The position numbers were made by a program, and so were the translations under genes. Under the pieces are notes generated by a model. It had not been told where the DNA came from and searched no databases. It saw nothing but the letters and a program-made list of their open reading frames with translations. Positions 16,981-25,415 of a stretch of 51,744 nt of DNA are shown here, piece by piece. The stretch comes from RQOF01 sp964461135 (GTDB taxonomy: Bacteria; Calditrichota; Calditrichia; RBG-13-44-9), in NCBI GenBank assembly GCA_964461135.1, contig CAYWTB010000027.1, forward strand, positions 1-51,744, written 5' to 3'. The stretch's first letter is position 1, and the number at the start of each line of letters is the position of its first letter.

Positions 16981-18531
16981 TTAGTTTGTTTTTCGGGGTA
17001 CCATTTCCTTCCGGTTTGCCAGATGGTAGACCAGAGAAGCAATTATAACGGCATTTTGTTTCACATCATCTTCGATAACATAATCAAAAACATCCATATT
17101 GGTGTGATGGGTCACCGTCATATAATTCAATGGATCCTGAATGAATTGAAATGCCGGAATACCCATGGCATCAAAAGGTTCATGATCAGTGTAAGTGGTT
17201 CTTTGCAGGGCAACTGTTGTTGCACTCATTTCCTTAAATGGTGCCAGTAGAGTGGTAAATAAAGTGCGGGCATTTTCATTTCCCTGCAGGAATATTCCCC
17301 TGATGGCTCCGGCACCATTATCCAAATTGAGATAAACGGAAATCTGCTCATGATCCGGTTTCATCACACCGCTGGACAGATCTCCCAGATGCTCATTAAT
17401 ATATCCCATGGAGCCGTGATAACTGACTTCTTCTCCTGCCCATAGCGCTAACCGGATGGTTCGGCGGGTTTGCAGGTTCAACTCTTTAAAAAGATGTAAA
17501 ACGTCCATCAGAACTGCACAGGAGACAGCATTATCGGTTGCACCGTTACCGGCATGCCATGAATCCAGATGGGCCCCGATTAGAATAATCTCTGATTTCA
17601 GAATATTATCTGATCCCGGAATCTCGGCAATTACATTCACATTATAATCGGGATTCCGGAAGTAGCAGGTTTTCAGATGGATTTTTAAGGTGGGTACTAC
17701 GCCTTTATCAATCATACGAATCAGGCGGGAAAAATGCTCGGCTGCAATTACAAATGATGGAACCGGTTCAATCTTCTGATCGCTCCCGAAGTAAATATCA
17801 TCCACACGGACGATGGAATGATCTCTGCTGCTGGGCTGGATGAGTACCGCCGGCTGTTCCTCTATGAGTTTCTTCTGAAGAGCCAGTTCCAATTCATCAC
17901 GTGAATTCCAGGACGTCATGCGATCCCTCAGGGTCTTTTTTGTTTCCCATTTGTTTAAAGGCTGTTCGGGATTAATGTTTGTATCCTGAGCGGCTGCCTT
18001 TAATTCTTCAGGGGTCAGACGGGTGGCAAAGGGCTCAAAATGTGGCTGTGTCGTTTTATGTTTGTCTATTAACACAATTTTGTTTTTTAACTTTCCGCCG
18101 TACATCTGAAGAGTATCCATGGAAAAAATATTTCCGGTAACGATTGGTTTCCCGGTTATGGTACGTTTTGTCCCCCGGCACCAGGCTTGTGGATAACCGA
18201 TGAGGGGCATATAATGCGGTTTAATCATTTCCAGTGAAAAGGATTCTGCACGCCATCCCCGCTGACCATGGTCTATCGATTCCAGTTTTACCTCTTCAAT
18301 TCCCCATGATTTTAAACGGGATTCTACCCACTCGGCTGCCTCACGGTATTCCGGTGTTCCCATCAGCCGGGGCCCGTAAATATCGGTCAGATAACTAAGC
18401 GTTTCCATGATCCTGGAATTCTGTTGCACTTCATTTTTTATGCGGGTAACAACGGATTCATCAATCTGTTCCTGAGATAATACCACATTGGACAGCAGAA
18501 GGATAACTAACAATAACCGTTTAATATTCAT
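16981..18531 (-). CDS. secreted M28-family metallopeptidase
   Basis: A 516-residue zinc peptidase resembling plasma glutamate carboxypeptidase/carboxypeptidase Q. A signal peptide (MNIKRLLLVILLLSNVVLS) is followed by a PA-like inserted region (about 95-270) and the M28 domain (about 300-505). Zinc-site motifs are visible: GAHLDSWHAGNGATDNA (His and bridging Asp), WAGEEVSYHGS (catalytic Glu and ligand) and a distal THHTNMDVFDY histidine. GAGGAT lies 6 nt before the ATG. It probably works in the periplasm or outside the cell on peptides, with the C1 peptidase encoded just upstream on the same strand. The substrate range is not determinable. Confidence 0.9.
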   Translation of the reverse strand: MNIKRLLLVILLLSNVVLSQEQIDESVVTRIKNEVQQNSRIMETLSYLTDIYGPRLMGTPEYREAAEWVESRLKSWGIEEVKLESIDHGQRGWRAESFSLEMIKPHYMPLIGYPQAWCRGTKRTITGKPIVTGNIFSMDTLQMYGGKLKNKIVLIDKHKTTQPHFEPFATRLTPEELKAAAQDTNINPEQPLNKWETKKTLRDRMTSWNSRDELELALQKKLIEEQPAVLIQPSSRDHSIVRVDDIYFGSDQKIEPVPSFVIAAEHFSRLIRMIDKGVVPTLKIHLKTCYFRNPDYNVNVIAEIPGSDNILKSEIILIGAHLDSWHAGNGATDNAVSCAVLMDVLHLFKELNLQTRRTIRLALWAGEEVSYHGSMGYINEHLGDLSSGVMKPDHEQISVYLNLDNGAGAIRGIFLQGNENARTLFTTLLAPFKEMSATTVALQRTTYTDHEPFDAMGIPAFQFIQDPLNYMTVTHHTNMDVFDYVIEDDVKQNAVIIASLVYHLANRKEMVPRKTN

Positions 18532-18795
18532 AACTTTATCCTCGGTTAAGCTGAAGTTGAGGGGCAGGTACTGGGCACATATATTTTTTGAAAAAAATTA
18601 TGCTGAAAGATATCATCTGTACCGGGTTTCTGAAATAATATGTATTGAAATCTTATACAAAGCGGGCAGGGAAAATATACCTCTCTCAGTACGTCCTACC
18701 CGCCGGATAAACCGCGTTTTATTATTGTCCCGGAAAGACATTTATCGAAATTATTATCCTTAAATTATCAGCCATTCCCGGTATCTTTGGCTCAA
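18532..18795. other. 264-bp spacer between two minus-strand peptidase genes
   Basis: It contains an imperfect inverted repeat (GCGGGCAGG near 18662 and CCTACCCGC near 18695, 8 of 9 positions paired) that may act as a weak terminator for the C1 peptidase gene, read on the minus strand. No gene is seen. Confidence 0.35.
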
Positions 18796-20196
18796 TCAGT
18801 ACATGGGATCCCAGGGTGGCAAAACAATGGGTTTCTGCTGCCGGATTTTTAAAACATCTTCAGAGACGAAACGTTTGTGAACCACCAGCCGGAAGGAATA
18901 GGCATCGAACCAGTCATCGGTCATAATAAGATATCCTTCGTAACCTTTTTCTTTACCCCAGCTGTTTTCCAGGAGCCATTTGGTTGTCTGTCCGGTTTGC
19001 GTGGTATCCACACCCATCAGTGCCATTCCGTGAGTGGAACCGCTGTCGAAAGTCGAAATCCTGGCCTTTTTATCCATGCCGAATTTAACACCAAACATGG
19101 AATCATAGTCATACAAACCAAGGGCCAGATAACCTTTATCGGAATTCAGTTGTTTACCGACATCACAGGAAAAGTATATGGGTTCATCGGACAGAATAGA
19201 CCGTTTGGCAAACTTTTTTAGCACTTCTGCAGGCAGATTGACATATGTCCAGTTTGGCCCTTCATATACATTCCGGTCTAATTCAATCTCGTAAAGTTTG
19301 TAATATTCCCTGGAGGGATCATTCATCATCATCACATAATCTTCCAGTTCCGTTTGAACGAATTCCTTGTAGAAGGAAAGAGGAGTATATTTTTTTTCAG
19401 GATGAATGTTACCTTCTGTATCCTCGTACCGCCAACTAAATTCCTTTGGGGGTTCACCCAGGCTTATAACCAGCATTCTGTAGGCATCGGTGAGAACGCT
19501 CAGTTTATAATTCCGCAATTGTTCTATATTTTTACCCTCCTTGTACATCTTGCGGATCTGATAACCTCCTTCACGCAGTTTTCTTGCCAGCAGGCGGTTC
19601 ACCATGCGGGTGTTGTCACTGTTATAGGATTCCATCATGACTTCACGGGGGACTGCCCCGTATTTCTTTATGAGGCTTACCATCATGTTCCAGACACCAC
19701 CATCATCGATGGGATTCCTGAACAGCCAGTCAATAAAACGGTCATCCATTTTCTTATCCAGACTGTTAAGGACCGTTTCCAGGAAACGGTTGGATTTTTC
19801 CAGCTGGTCCCAGAAAAACAGGTAATTCTCTGAAAATTCAAAGTTTTTCATATAATATTTCTTCATGACAGAGGGACGCAATACATTGAGTGAGGTAAAT
19901 AACCAGCAGCGACCGGATGATTTTTGATTTGTCACATTGCCGGTCTTTATACGGTATGCGAAATAAGGATCAAGATCTTCCAGTACTTTCTTATTCAAGG
20001 CCAAACTTTTAATCTCGTTATTAGAGACTGCATTAATCATCGCGCGCATCTGCACATCTATAGTAACAGCCTTTTCAATCTGGTCAAGGGTTTTGGGTGA
20101 AATTGTCTGGGACTCATCTGCGAAGCTGTTCTGATTTACCATGACCAGCCGAAGCAGCAGCCAGACAAAAAGAGTGATAATCTTTTTTAACTTCAT
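18796..20196 (-). CDS. secreted C1-family peptidase, bleomycin hydrolase/aminopeptidase C-like
   Basis: A 466-residue papain-fold peptidase. The catalytic triad is Cys97 (KSSGRCWLFTSLN), His389 (STHGMALMGVD) and Asn411 (LLENSWG), and the C-terminus ends LPPWDPMY, like PepC/BLMH, whose terminal arm enters the active site. PepC is normally cytosolic, but this protein has an N-terminal signal peptide (KKIITLFVWLLLRLVMV), so it should be exported. I start at ATG 20196, 7 nt after AAGGAT; a TTG at 20202 is an alternative. It lies upstream of the M28 gene on the same strand, 264 bp away. Confidence 0.9.
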   Translation of the reverse strand: MKLKKIITLFVWLLLRLVMVNQNSFADESQTISPKTLDQIEKAVTIDVQMRAMINAVSNNEIKSLALNKKVLEDLDPYFAYRIKTGNVTNQKSSGRCWLFTSLNVLRPSVMKKYYMKNFEFSENYLFFWDQLEKSNRFLETVLNSLDKKMDDRFIDWLFRNPIDDGGVWNMMVSLIKKYGAVPREVMMESYNSDNTRMVNRLLARKLREGGYQIRKMYKEGKNIEQLRNYKLSVLTDAYRMLVISLGEPPKEFSWRYEDTEGNIHPEKKYTPLSFYKEFVQTELEDYVMMMNDPSREYYKLYEIELDRNVYEGPNWTYVNLPAEVLKKFAKRSILSDEPIYFSCDVGKQLNSDKGYLALGLYDYDSMFGVKFGMDKKARISTFDSGSTHGMALMGVDTTQTGQTTKWLLENSWGKEKGYEGYLIMTDDWFDAYSFRLVVHKRFVSEDVLKIRQQKPIVLPPWDPMY

Positions 20197-20565
20197 TATC
20201 AATATCCTTTCAGTTTAATTTTAGACGTTTTTTGGTTTTTACCTTTATTTTTAAAGTTAACAGGAAAAACTTATTTTGTAAAGCATAGGAAAATTAAATT
20301 ACAGTAATACATCCTTACCAGTGAATACTGTTGATTGGCGAAAAATTTAACCTGAAGGCAATCATAAATCCGAAATAGTCATTACAGAATTGACACATAC
20401 GGGTTACCATGAAATAAAATATATGCAGGGAGTTAACAATTAGTTGTGCCGGATAGTATAAATAAATGATCATAGTATTTGTGATACATATAACTTCATT
20501 TATCAAAAAATAGTAATTAAATTTCATTTTTAAGAGGCTATACAGAAACAAGGAGGTCTTCTGGC
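20197..20565. other. AT-rich divergent spacer, about 370 bp
   Basis: The region upstream of the C1 peptidase gene (-) and of the small membrane protein gene (+). A minus-strand frame at 20315-20551 is AT-driven and has no ribosome binding site, so I do not call it a gene. Promoters for both sides presumably lie here, but none is convincing. Confidence 0.4.
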
Positions 20566-20688
20566 GTGTTTTCCGGCGAATTTTTACTGCTGATTTTGGG
20601 TCTTCTACTTCTTATCGTGCTTTTAAATAGTGTACTGGTTGTCAAGGATAAGAAACGGTTGAAAAATTTTATGAAAAAATATTATTAA
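20566..20688 (+). CDS. 40-residue single-helix membrane protein
   Basis: A small frame that starts with GTG 9 nt after a perfect AAGGAGGT ribosome binding site (20550-20557). The product begins MFSGEFLLLILGLLLLIVLL, continues NSVLVV and ends in a basic tail (KDKKRLKNFMKKYY). This is a single transmembrane helix (about 6-27) with positive charges on one side, predicted N-out/C-in. No family is recognised; small helix proteins of this kind often tune larger membrane complexes or respond to envelope stress. A strong hairpin at 20854-20894 could end its transcript. The match of strong SD, hydrophobic core and basic tail makes chance unlikely. Confidence 0.6.
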   Translation: MFSGEFLLLILGLLLLIVLLNSVLVVKDKKRLKNFMKKYY

Positions 20689-20853
20689 GTCTCTTTGTCG
20701 TTAAGGTATCATAATTTATCATCTGCTTTTCCAAGTCCCCTCTTTCTCATCGGTTATTACAATTGACAACCTGATTCGGTAAAAATAAAATAATTGAAAA
20801 AGTACCCTTAAATTTACCGGTCTGTCCGGTCACCAGGGAAATCGGATATATTA

Positions 20854-20894
20854 AAAACCGCCGCAGCATCCCGGATGGATGCTGCGGCGGTTTT
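20854..20894 (+). terminator. perfect 18-bp GC-rich hairpin (likely terminator, possibly bidirectional)
   Basis: AAAACCGCCGCAGCATCC (20854-20871) pairs perfectly with 20877-20894 around a CGGAT loop. The right arm ends in TTTT and the left arm starts with AAAA, so it could act in both directions. It lies 165 nt after the small membrane protein gene and about 160 nt before the DeoR promoter, insulating region 2 from the sugar locus. It is unusually long and perfect for a terminator. Confidence 0.7.
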
Positions 20895-21003
20895 ACTGGA
20901 GGCGTATGTAAACCGTTAGTACATGATCGTTTCTTTTTTTGTTACCATTTTTTCTCCGGGTAAAATATAAATCAATGATCATAGGAAATAACACGCAGAT
21001 TGC

Positions 21004-21023
21004 TTTTCGATTATAATCGAAAA
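21004..21023. promoter_or_regulatory. perfect 20-bp palindrome, candidate DeoR-family operator
   Basis: The site reads TTTTCGATTATAATCGAAAA and equals its own reverse complement. It lies 28 bp upstream of the -35 element. A second short palindrome with the same core, TTTCGAAA, is at 21139-21146 between the promoter and the DeoR start. DeoR-type regulators bind TTTCG-containing repeats, so autoregulation is a fair inference. Confidence 0.55.
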
Positions 21024-21051
21024 TTTTTCAGGGGTATTCGTAAAAAAAATC

Positions 21052-21080
21052 TTGACAAATTTAATTTGTTTTCTTAAAAT
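21052..21080 (+). promoter_or_regulatory. sigma70-type promoter of the DeoR/sugar operon
   Basis: TTGACA (21052-21057), a 17-nt spacer, then TAAAAT (21075-21080): a full -35 match and 5 of 6 at -10. It sits about 170 nt upstream of the DeoR start codon, leaving a leader of about 160 nt. Confidence 0.65.
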
Positions 21081-21248
21081 CAAAAGGAAATGAAAGAAAA
21101 AACAACATAATGAAATAAATATTCTACAATATGATGTATTTCGAAAGTCCCTCAAGCTCTAGCCCTTTTTCTCCCATTGTAAGTTCATTGGTAATTCAAA
21201 TCTGAAGATTACTTTAAATAATTGATGTCATAAAAAAATATAAGTTCA

Positions 21249-22007
21249 ATGTTAACCGAAGAAAGACGACAAAAAATACAGGAATTGTTGAGTCAGCAGA
21301 AACGTTTACTGGTTAATGAAATCAGTGAGATGTTTCAGGTTTCTTCGGTAACAATTAGAAAGGATCTCGAAGTTCTTGAAAAACGAGGTGTTCTTAGCCG
21401 GGTTCACGGCGGTGCAATTCGAAATCATTCCTCGGTAATGGACTTGGCTTTAACAGAAAAAGAGCGAATTCAAACCAAAGAGAAAATCAGAATTGCTAAA
21501 AAGGCAGAACAATTTATTGAAATTAAGGATGTTATCATACTGGATTCAGGTTCAACGACTACCCAATTGGCCAGACTGCTTAAATTGAAAAAAGAGCTTA
21601 CCGTTATAACAAATGCTGTTAATATTGCCACTGAACTGGCTTCCTCTGAAGTGAGTGTGATTCTTACTGGTGGGATTTTAAGAGAAAAATCTTTTTCTCT
21701 TGTTGGCCCTATAGCGGAGGATTCTTTACGCAAGATAACTGCAGATAAGTTGTTTTTGGGGGTCGATGGTATTGATTTCAAATTTGGTTTAACCACCCCC
21801 AACTTGCAGGAGGCCAAAATGAACCGGATGATGATGGAAGCTGCCGAGGAGATAATTGTACTGGCTGATTCTTCAAAGCTTGGTAAGCGAAGTATGGGTG
21901 TAATTAATGAAGTTAAAGCAATAAATAAACTGATTACAGATGACCATCTATCCAGTGAAGATTGTGAGAAACTGGAATCTATGGGAATCGAAGTATTATT
22001 GGTTTGA
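21249..22007 (+). CDS. DeoR/GlpR-family transcriptional regulator
   Basis: A 252-residue repressor-type protein. The N-terminal winged helix-turn-helix (about 1-57) has the family signature RRQKIQELL..., VSSVTIRKDLEVLEKRGVLSRVHGGA. The C-terminal sugar-phosphate sensor domain (about 75-235) has LDSGSTTTQLAR, VITNAVNIA, LTGGILREKSFSLVGP and FLGVDGIDFKFGLTTPN. Family members sense phosphorylated sugars, which fits the SIS, PfkB and aldolase genes that follow. The ribosome binding site is weak. The gene is first in the sugar locus, behind a promoter and a palindromic operator candidate, and 21 nt ahead of the SIS gene. Confidence 0.93.
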   Translation: MLTEERRQKIQELLSQQKRLLVNEISEMFQVSSVTIRKDLEVLEKRGVLSRVHGGAIRNHSSVMDLALTEKERIQTKEKIRIAKKAEQFIEIKDVIILDSGSTTTQLARLLKLKKELTVITNAVNIATELASSEVSVILTGGILREKSFSLVGPIAEDSLRKITADKLFLGVDGIDFKFGLTTPNLQEAKMNRMMMEAAEEIIVLADSSKLGKRSMGVINEVKAINKLITDDHLSSEDCEKLESMGIEVLLV

Positions 22008-22028
22008 TTTTGCTGGAGGAGTTGAAGA

Positions 22029-23129
22029 ATGAAGAATTTTGAAGATGGTTTTAGTATCACCTATCAAGAAATAATCCGGCAACAATCCGGATGGAAAAAG
22101 GCGTTGGAAGATTTAAAAAAGGAGAAAATAAAACATCTTGAGATATTAAATCAGTTTAAAGACAAGGTATGGGTATTTACCGGTTGTGGAACTTCTTTTT
22201 ACCTGGCGCAAACAGCGAGCAATTTATTTGAAATGCTCACTGGTATTCCCACCAAAGCAGTACCGTCTTCGGAAATTTTGATATATCCTAAGCTTGTTTT
22301 GAATCCTGTTACTCAATATTTATTGGTTCCCATTTCACGGTCGGGTACCTCAACCGAAGTTGTTAAAGCCGCCCAAAAAGTCAAAAAAGAATTCAGCATT
22401 CCTATCCTGGCAGTATCATGTGACGCTAATTCTCAATTGATAAAAAATAGTGATTTTAACTTAACCTTTCCCTTTGAGAAAGAACAAAGCGTAGTGATGA
22501 CAGGTTCTTTCACTACTATGCTCTTGAGTATAATCCATTTAGCCTCTCTATTGGTTGATGATGAGGAATTAGTAAACAAATTGAAAAATTTAGCCGACGA
22601 GAGCCACAGGATAATGAAGAAATTTGAGTCAAGGATAATGGAGATTGCAAATGATAATAATTTGAATCATTTTGTTTTTCTCGGCCAGGGACCTTTCTTG
22701 GGCCTTGCCAATGAAGCTGCATTAAAAATTCAGGAAATGTCTATCTCTCTGTCGCAAAGTTATCATACACTCGAATTCCGTCATGGACCTAAATCAACGG
22801 CTTCAGACAATACTTTGATTACTATTCTCTTATCCGAAAGTGGGAAAGCATATGAAGCACATTTAGCCGATGATATGAAAACTTTAGGGACTAAAACTTT
22901 TATCCTGCAGGGTGAAAACTATTCCAATCTCTGTGATAAGTCACATTATTTGATTAACGTGCCTGCCAACTATGGAGATATATTCAATTCGTTTATGTAC
23001 CTACCTTTGCTACAATTATTAGGTTATTATAAAGCTCTTTCAAAAAACATAAATCCTGACAATCCTAAAAATTTATCTGCTGTTGTAACCTTTGAAACCA
23101 AGTATGATGGAGATCATGAAAATCAATAA
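22029..23129 (+). CDS. double SIS-domain sugar-phosphate isomerase/deaminase (AgaS/GlmS-isomerase-like)
   Basis: A 366-residue cytoplasmic protein with two SIS domains (about 45-180 and 210-345). The first has the phosphosugar motif GCGTSFYLAQTA and SRSGTSTE; the second has LGQGPFLGLANEAALKIQEMS and the catalytic-type segment HTLEFRHGPKS. This layout matches AgaS (galactosamine-6-phosphate deaminase/isomerase) and the isomerase half of GlmS, without the glutaminase domain. Followed by a PfkB kinase and a GatZ/KbaZ-like protein, it suggests an Aga-type route from a 6-phosphorylated amino sugar to tagatose-6-phosphate. Fructoselysine-type deglycases of the same fold are an alternative. GGAGGAG precedes the ATG. 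Confidence 0.88.
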   Translation: MKNFEDGFSITYQEIIRQQSGWKKALEDLKKEKIKHLEILNQFKDKVWVFTGCGTSFYLAQTASNLFEMLTGIPTKAVPSSEILIYPKLVLNPVTQYLLVPISRSGTSTEVVKAAQKVKKEFSIPILAVSCDANSQLIKNSDFNLTFPFEKEQSVVMTGSFTTMLLSIIHLASLLVDDEELVNKLKNLADESHRIMKKFESRIMEIANDNNLNHFVFLGQGPFLGLANEAALKIQEMSISLSQSYHTLEFRHGPKSTASDNTLITILLSESGKAYEAHLADDMKTLGTKTFILQGENYSNLCDKSHYLINVPANYGDIFNSFMYLPLLQLLGYYKALSKNINPDNPKNLSAVVTFETKYDGDHENQ

Positions 23130-24054
23130 ATTAGATGTTATAGTTACCGGAGAATTAAATATTGACCTGGTTCTGTGGGATGTTCCCATGCCTGAATATG
23201 AAAAAGAAAAACTGGCAAAGGATATGCGTTTTACCATGGGAAGTTCTTCTGCAATCACCGCCCATAATCTTTCCGCAGTTGGAAGCAAGGTGGGATTTAT
23301 CGGCAAAGCAGGTAAGGATAATTTCGGTGATTTTATGATTACCCAACTCAATGATGGAGGTGTAGATACTTCAGGAATTATTAGAGAATCCAGTTTGAAA
23401 ACCGGCGCCACTATTGTTTTAGCCAATCCCCCAAAGAAAGCTCTTCTCACTTACATGGGTGCCATGACGGCTATGACGATTGATGATATTGACTGGGATT
23501 ATCTTGCCCAGGCTCACCATCTCCACCTGGGCTGTTATTACCTGCAGACTGGTCTTTTGCCGGATGTGCCAAAACTGTTTGCCAGGGCCAAGGAACTCAA
23601 TCTGACAACCTCACTGGATACAAATTGGGATCCTTCGGAGAAATGGGATGAGAAAATTTACCAGGTTCTGGAGCATACTGACATTTTTCTTCCCAATGAT
23701 GATGAGACCGTTCGAATTGCTCATGCCGTTTCGCTGGAAGAGGCCATTGGAAAATTAAAAAAAATGGTAAAAGTTCTGGTCGTTAAAAAGGGAAAAGAGG
23801 GTGCTTCAATATGTGTGGAAGATAGAATGTACAATGAAGACGGTTTTAAGGTAGAGGCGGTTGAAACCACCGGGGCGGGAGACAGTTTTAATGCCGGTTT
23901 TCTGCACAAATTCTTAGAGGGAGCGGACTGGCCGGAATGCCTGCGTTTTGGAAATGCTTGCGGTGCACTGGCAGTTACTGCCATGGGCGGTACCGGGGCT
24001 TTTCAAGATAAGGCTTTGGTGCAAAAAAAAATTAATCAAATTCTGGAATCCTGA
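23116..24054 (+). CDS. PfkB-family sugar kinase (module A)
   Basis: A ribokinase-fold kinase of about 312 residues. The N-terminal VTGELNIDLVLWDVP and the small lid region (SSAITAHNLSAVG, GFIGKAGKDNFG) are typical, and the C-terminal TTGAGDSFNAGF motif supplies the catalytic base Asp256 and the anion hole. By context it may phosphorylate a ketose-6-phosphate (tagatose-6-phosphate-kinase-like) before aldol cleavage. Its start overlaps the SIS gene end by about 14 nt; ATGs at 23092, 23104 and 23107 are alternatives. Its stop shares a base with the next start (TGATG), showing translational coupling. Confidence 0.9.
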   Translation: MKINKLDVIVTGELNIDLVLWDVPMPEYEKEKLAKDMRFTMGSSSAITAHNLSAVGSKVGFIGKAGKDNFGDFMITQLNDGGVDTSGIIRESSLKTGATIVLANPPKKALLTYMGAMTAMTIDDIDWDYLAQAHHLHLGCYYLQTGLLPDVPKLFARAKELNLTTSLDTNWDPSEKWDEKIYQVLEHTDIFLPNDDETVRIAHAVSLEEAIGKLKKMVKVLVVKKGKEGASICVEDRMYNEDGFKVEAVETTGAGDSFNAGFLHKFLEGADWPECLRFGNACGALAVTAMGGTGAFQDKALVQKKINQILES

Positions 24055-25397
24055 TGCATCCATTGTTATCCCTGGTTAAAAATCATAAACAGGACCGAAC
24101 TGTTGGCATATATTCGGTATGTTCGGCTAACGAATTTGTGCTGAAAGCTGCTATGCAACAGGCCCAGCAGGATGAAAATGATTTGCTGATTGAGTCGACT
24201 TCTAATCAAGTGGATCAATATGGTGGATATACCGGGATGACACCCGGGAAATTTGTTTCCTATGTTTACCAGCTAGCCGATAGCTGCAATTTTTCGCGGG
24301 ATCGACTTATCCTGGGTGGCGATCATCTCGGCCCCCACAACTGGCAAAATGAAATGGCCGCTACTGCCATGTCAAAAGCACATGAATTAATCCGTTCATG
24401 TGTAAAAGCCGGTTATAGCAAGATCCATTTGGATACCAGTATGCGTCTAGCTGATGACAGGGGAGAATCCCACGCTCCGCTAGCAGTAGAAACTGTCGCT
24501 CGGCGTGCGGCTGAGCTTTGCTTGACCGCAGAAAAAGCTGCAGCGGAGATAGCAAATCATGATCGACCGATTTATGTGATTGGGACCGATGTTCCTAAGC
24601 CTGGCGGGGCACAGGAAGAGTTAAGCGAGGTACATGTCACACCCATCGAAGAGATTGAGGAAACCATAACCGTTACCCAGAAAGCATATTTTGATTTGGG
24701 ATTAAAGGATACCTGGAAGCGGGTAGTTGCGGTGGTAGCTCAGCCGGGAGTGGAGTTTGGAGATACCAGCGTGATTGAGTATCAATCCCAGCGGGCACAG
24801 GAAATTTCCCGCTATATCGAACAATATCCCCATCTGATTTACGAAGCTCATTCTACTGATTATCAGAAAAAAGAGAGCTTAAAACAATTGGTGGAAGATC
24901 ATTTTGCCATCCTTAAAGTGGGACCCTGGCTTACCTTTACATTCAGAGAGGTTTTATTTGGTCTGACCTTTATCGAAAAAGACTGGCTGTCAGGTTCCAA
25001 GACAGTATTACTTTCCAATCTGTTAGAATTGGTGGAGCAGGTGATGGCTAAAAATCCGAAATTCTGGATCGCGCATTATCGTGGGAAGGAAGATGAGCTC
25101 AAATTTGCGCGTAAATACAGCCTGAGCGACCGGATTCGTTATTACTGGCCGGATCCACAAATCCAAAAATCCATGAAAACATTGCTGTCTAATTTATCCC
25201 GAAAACCCATTCCCTTAACTTTGTTGAGCCAATATCTTCCCAATCAGTGCCGGGCCATAAAGTATGGTGAGATCAGAAATCATCCTTTAGCAATCATTAG
25301 TCATAAGATTAGGGAAGTCATCAAAATCTATTCTTATGCTACCGGTTGTGCTCATCAGAATTCAGAAGTACTATGGAATAATTACTCTAGGAATTAG
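24054..25397 (+). CDS. GatZ/KbaZ-like tagatose-bisphosphate aldolase subunit
   Basis: A 447-residue protein of the GatZ/KbaZ family. The class II aldolase-type barrel shows ESTSNQVDQYGGYTGMTP, LILGGDHLGPHNWQ (Asp90, His91), KIHLDTSMRLADD and YEAHSTDYQ. In enteric bacteria GatZ/KbaZ is regarded as a stabilising subunit needing the catalytic GatY/KbaY partner. No GatY/KbaY gene is in the window, so this protein either acts alone, pairs with a distant partner, or does something else. It is somewhat longer than the roughly 420-residue enteric proteins, with extra C-terminal sequence. It is translationally coupled to the PfkB kinase gene. Confidence 0.9.
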   Translation: MHPLLSLVKNHKQDRTVGIYSVCSANEFVLKAAMQQAQQDENDLLIESTSNQVDQYGGYTGMTPGKFVSYVYQLADSCNFSRDRLILGGDHLGPHNWQNEMAATAMSKAHELIRSCVKAGYSKIHLDTSMRLADDRGESHAPLAVETVARRAAELCLTAEKAAAEIANHDRPIYVIGTDVPKPGGAQEELSEVHVTPIEEIEETITVTQKAYFDLGLKDTWKRVVAVVAQPGVEFGDTSVIEYQSQRAQEISRYIEQYPHLIYEAHSTDYQKKESLKQLVEDHFAILKVGPWLTFTFREVLFGLTFIEKDWLSGSKTVLLSNLLELVEQVMAKNPKFWIAHYRGKEDELKFARKYSLSDRIRYYWPDPQIQKSMKTLLSNLSRKPIPLTLLSQYLPNQCRAIKYGEIRNHPLAIISHKIREVIKIYSYATGCAHQNSEVLWNNYSRN

Positions 25398-25415
25398 AAA
25401 AGAAGGAGACTAAGA

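Noticed and set aside
19354..19833. Plus-strand frame (159 codons) opposite the C1 peptidase gene
   Set aside because: The C1 peptidase catalytic triad is intact on the minus strand, so this is a shadow frame.
20315..20551. Minus-strand hydrophobic frame (78 codons) in the spacer before the small membrane protein gene
   Set aside because: It is AT-driven, lacks a ribosome binding site, and its residues look random (many Ile, Tyr, Phe, Asn).
21470..22060. Long minus-strand frame (196 codons) opposite the DeoR gene
   Set aside because: It is antisense to an obvious DeoR regulator, is Ser/Ile-rich, has no ribosome binding site and matches no family.
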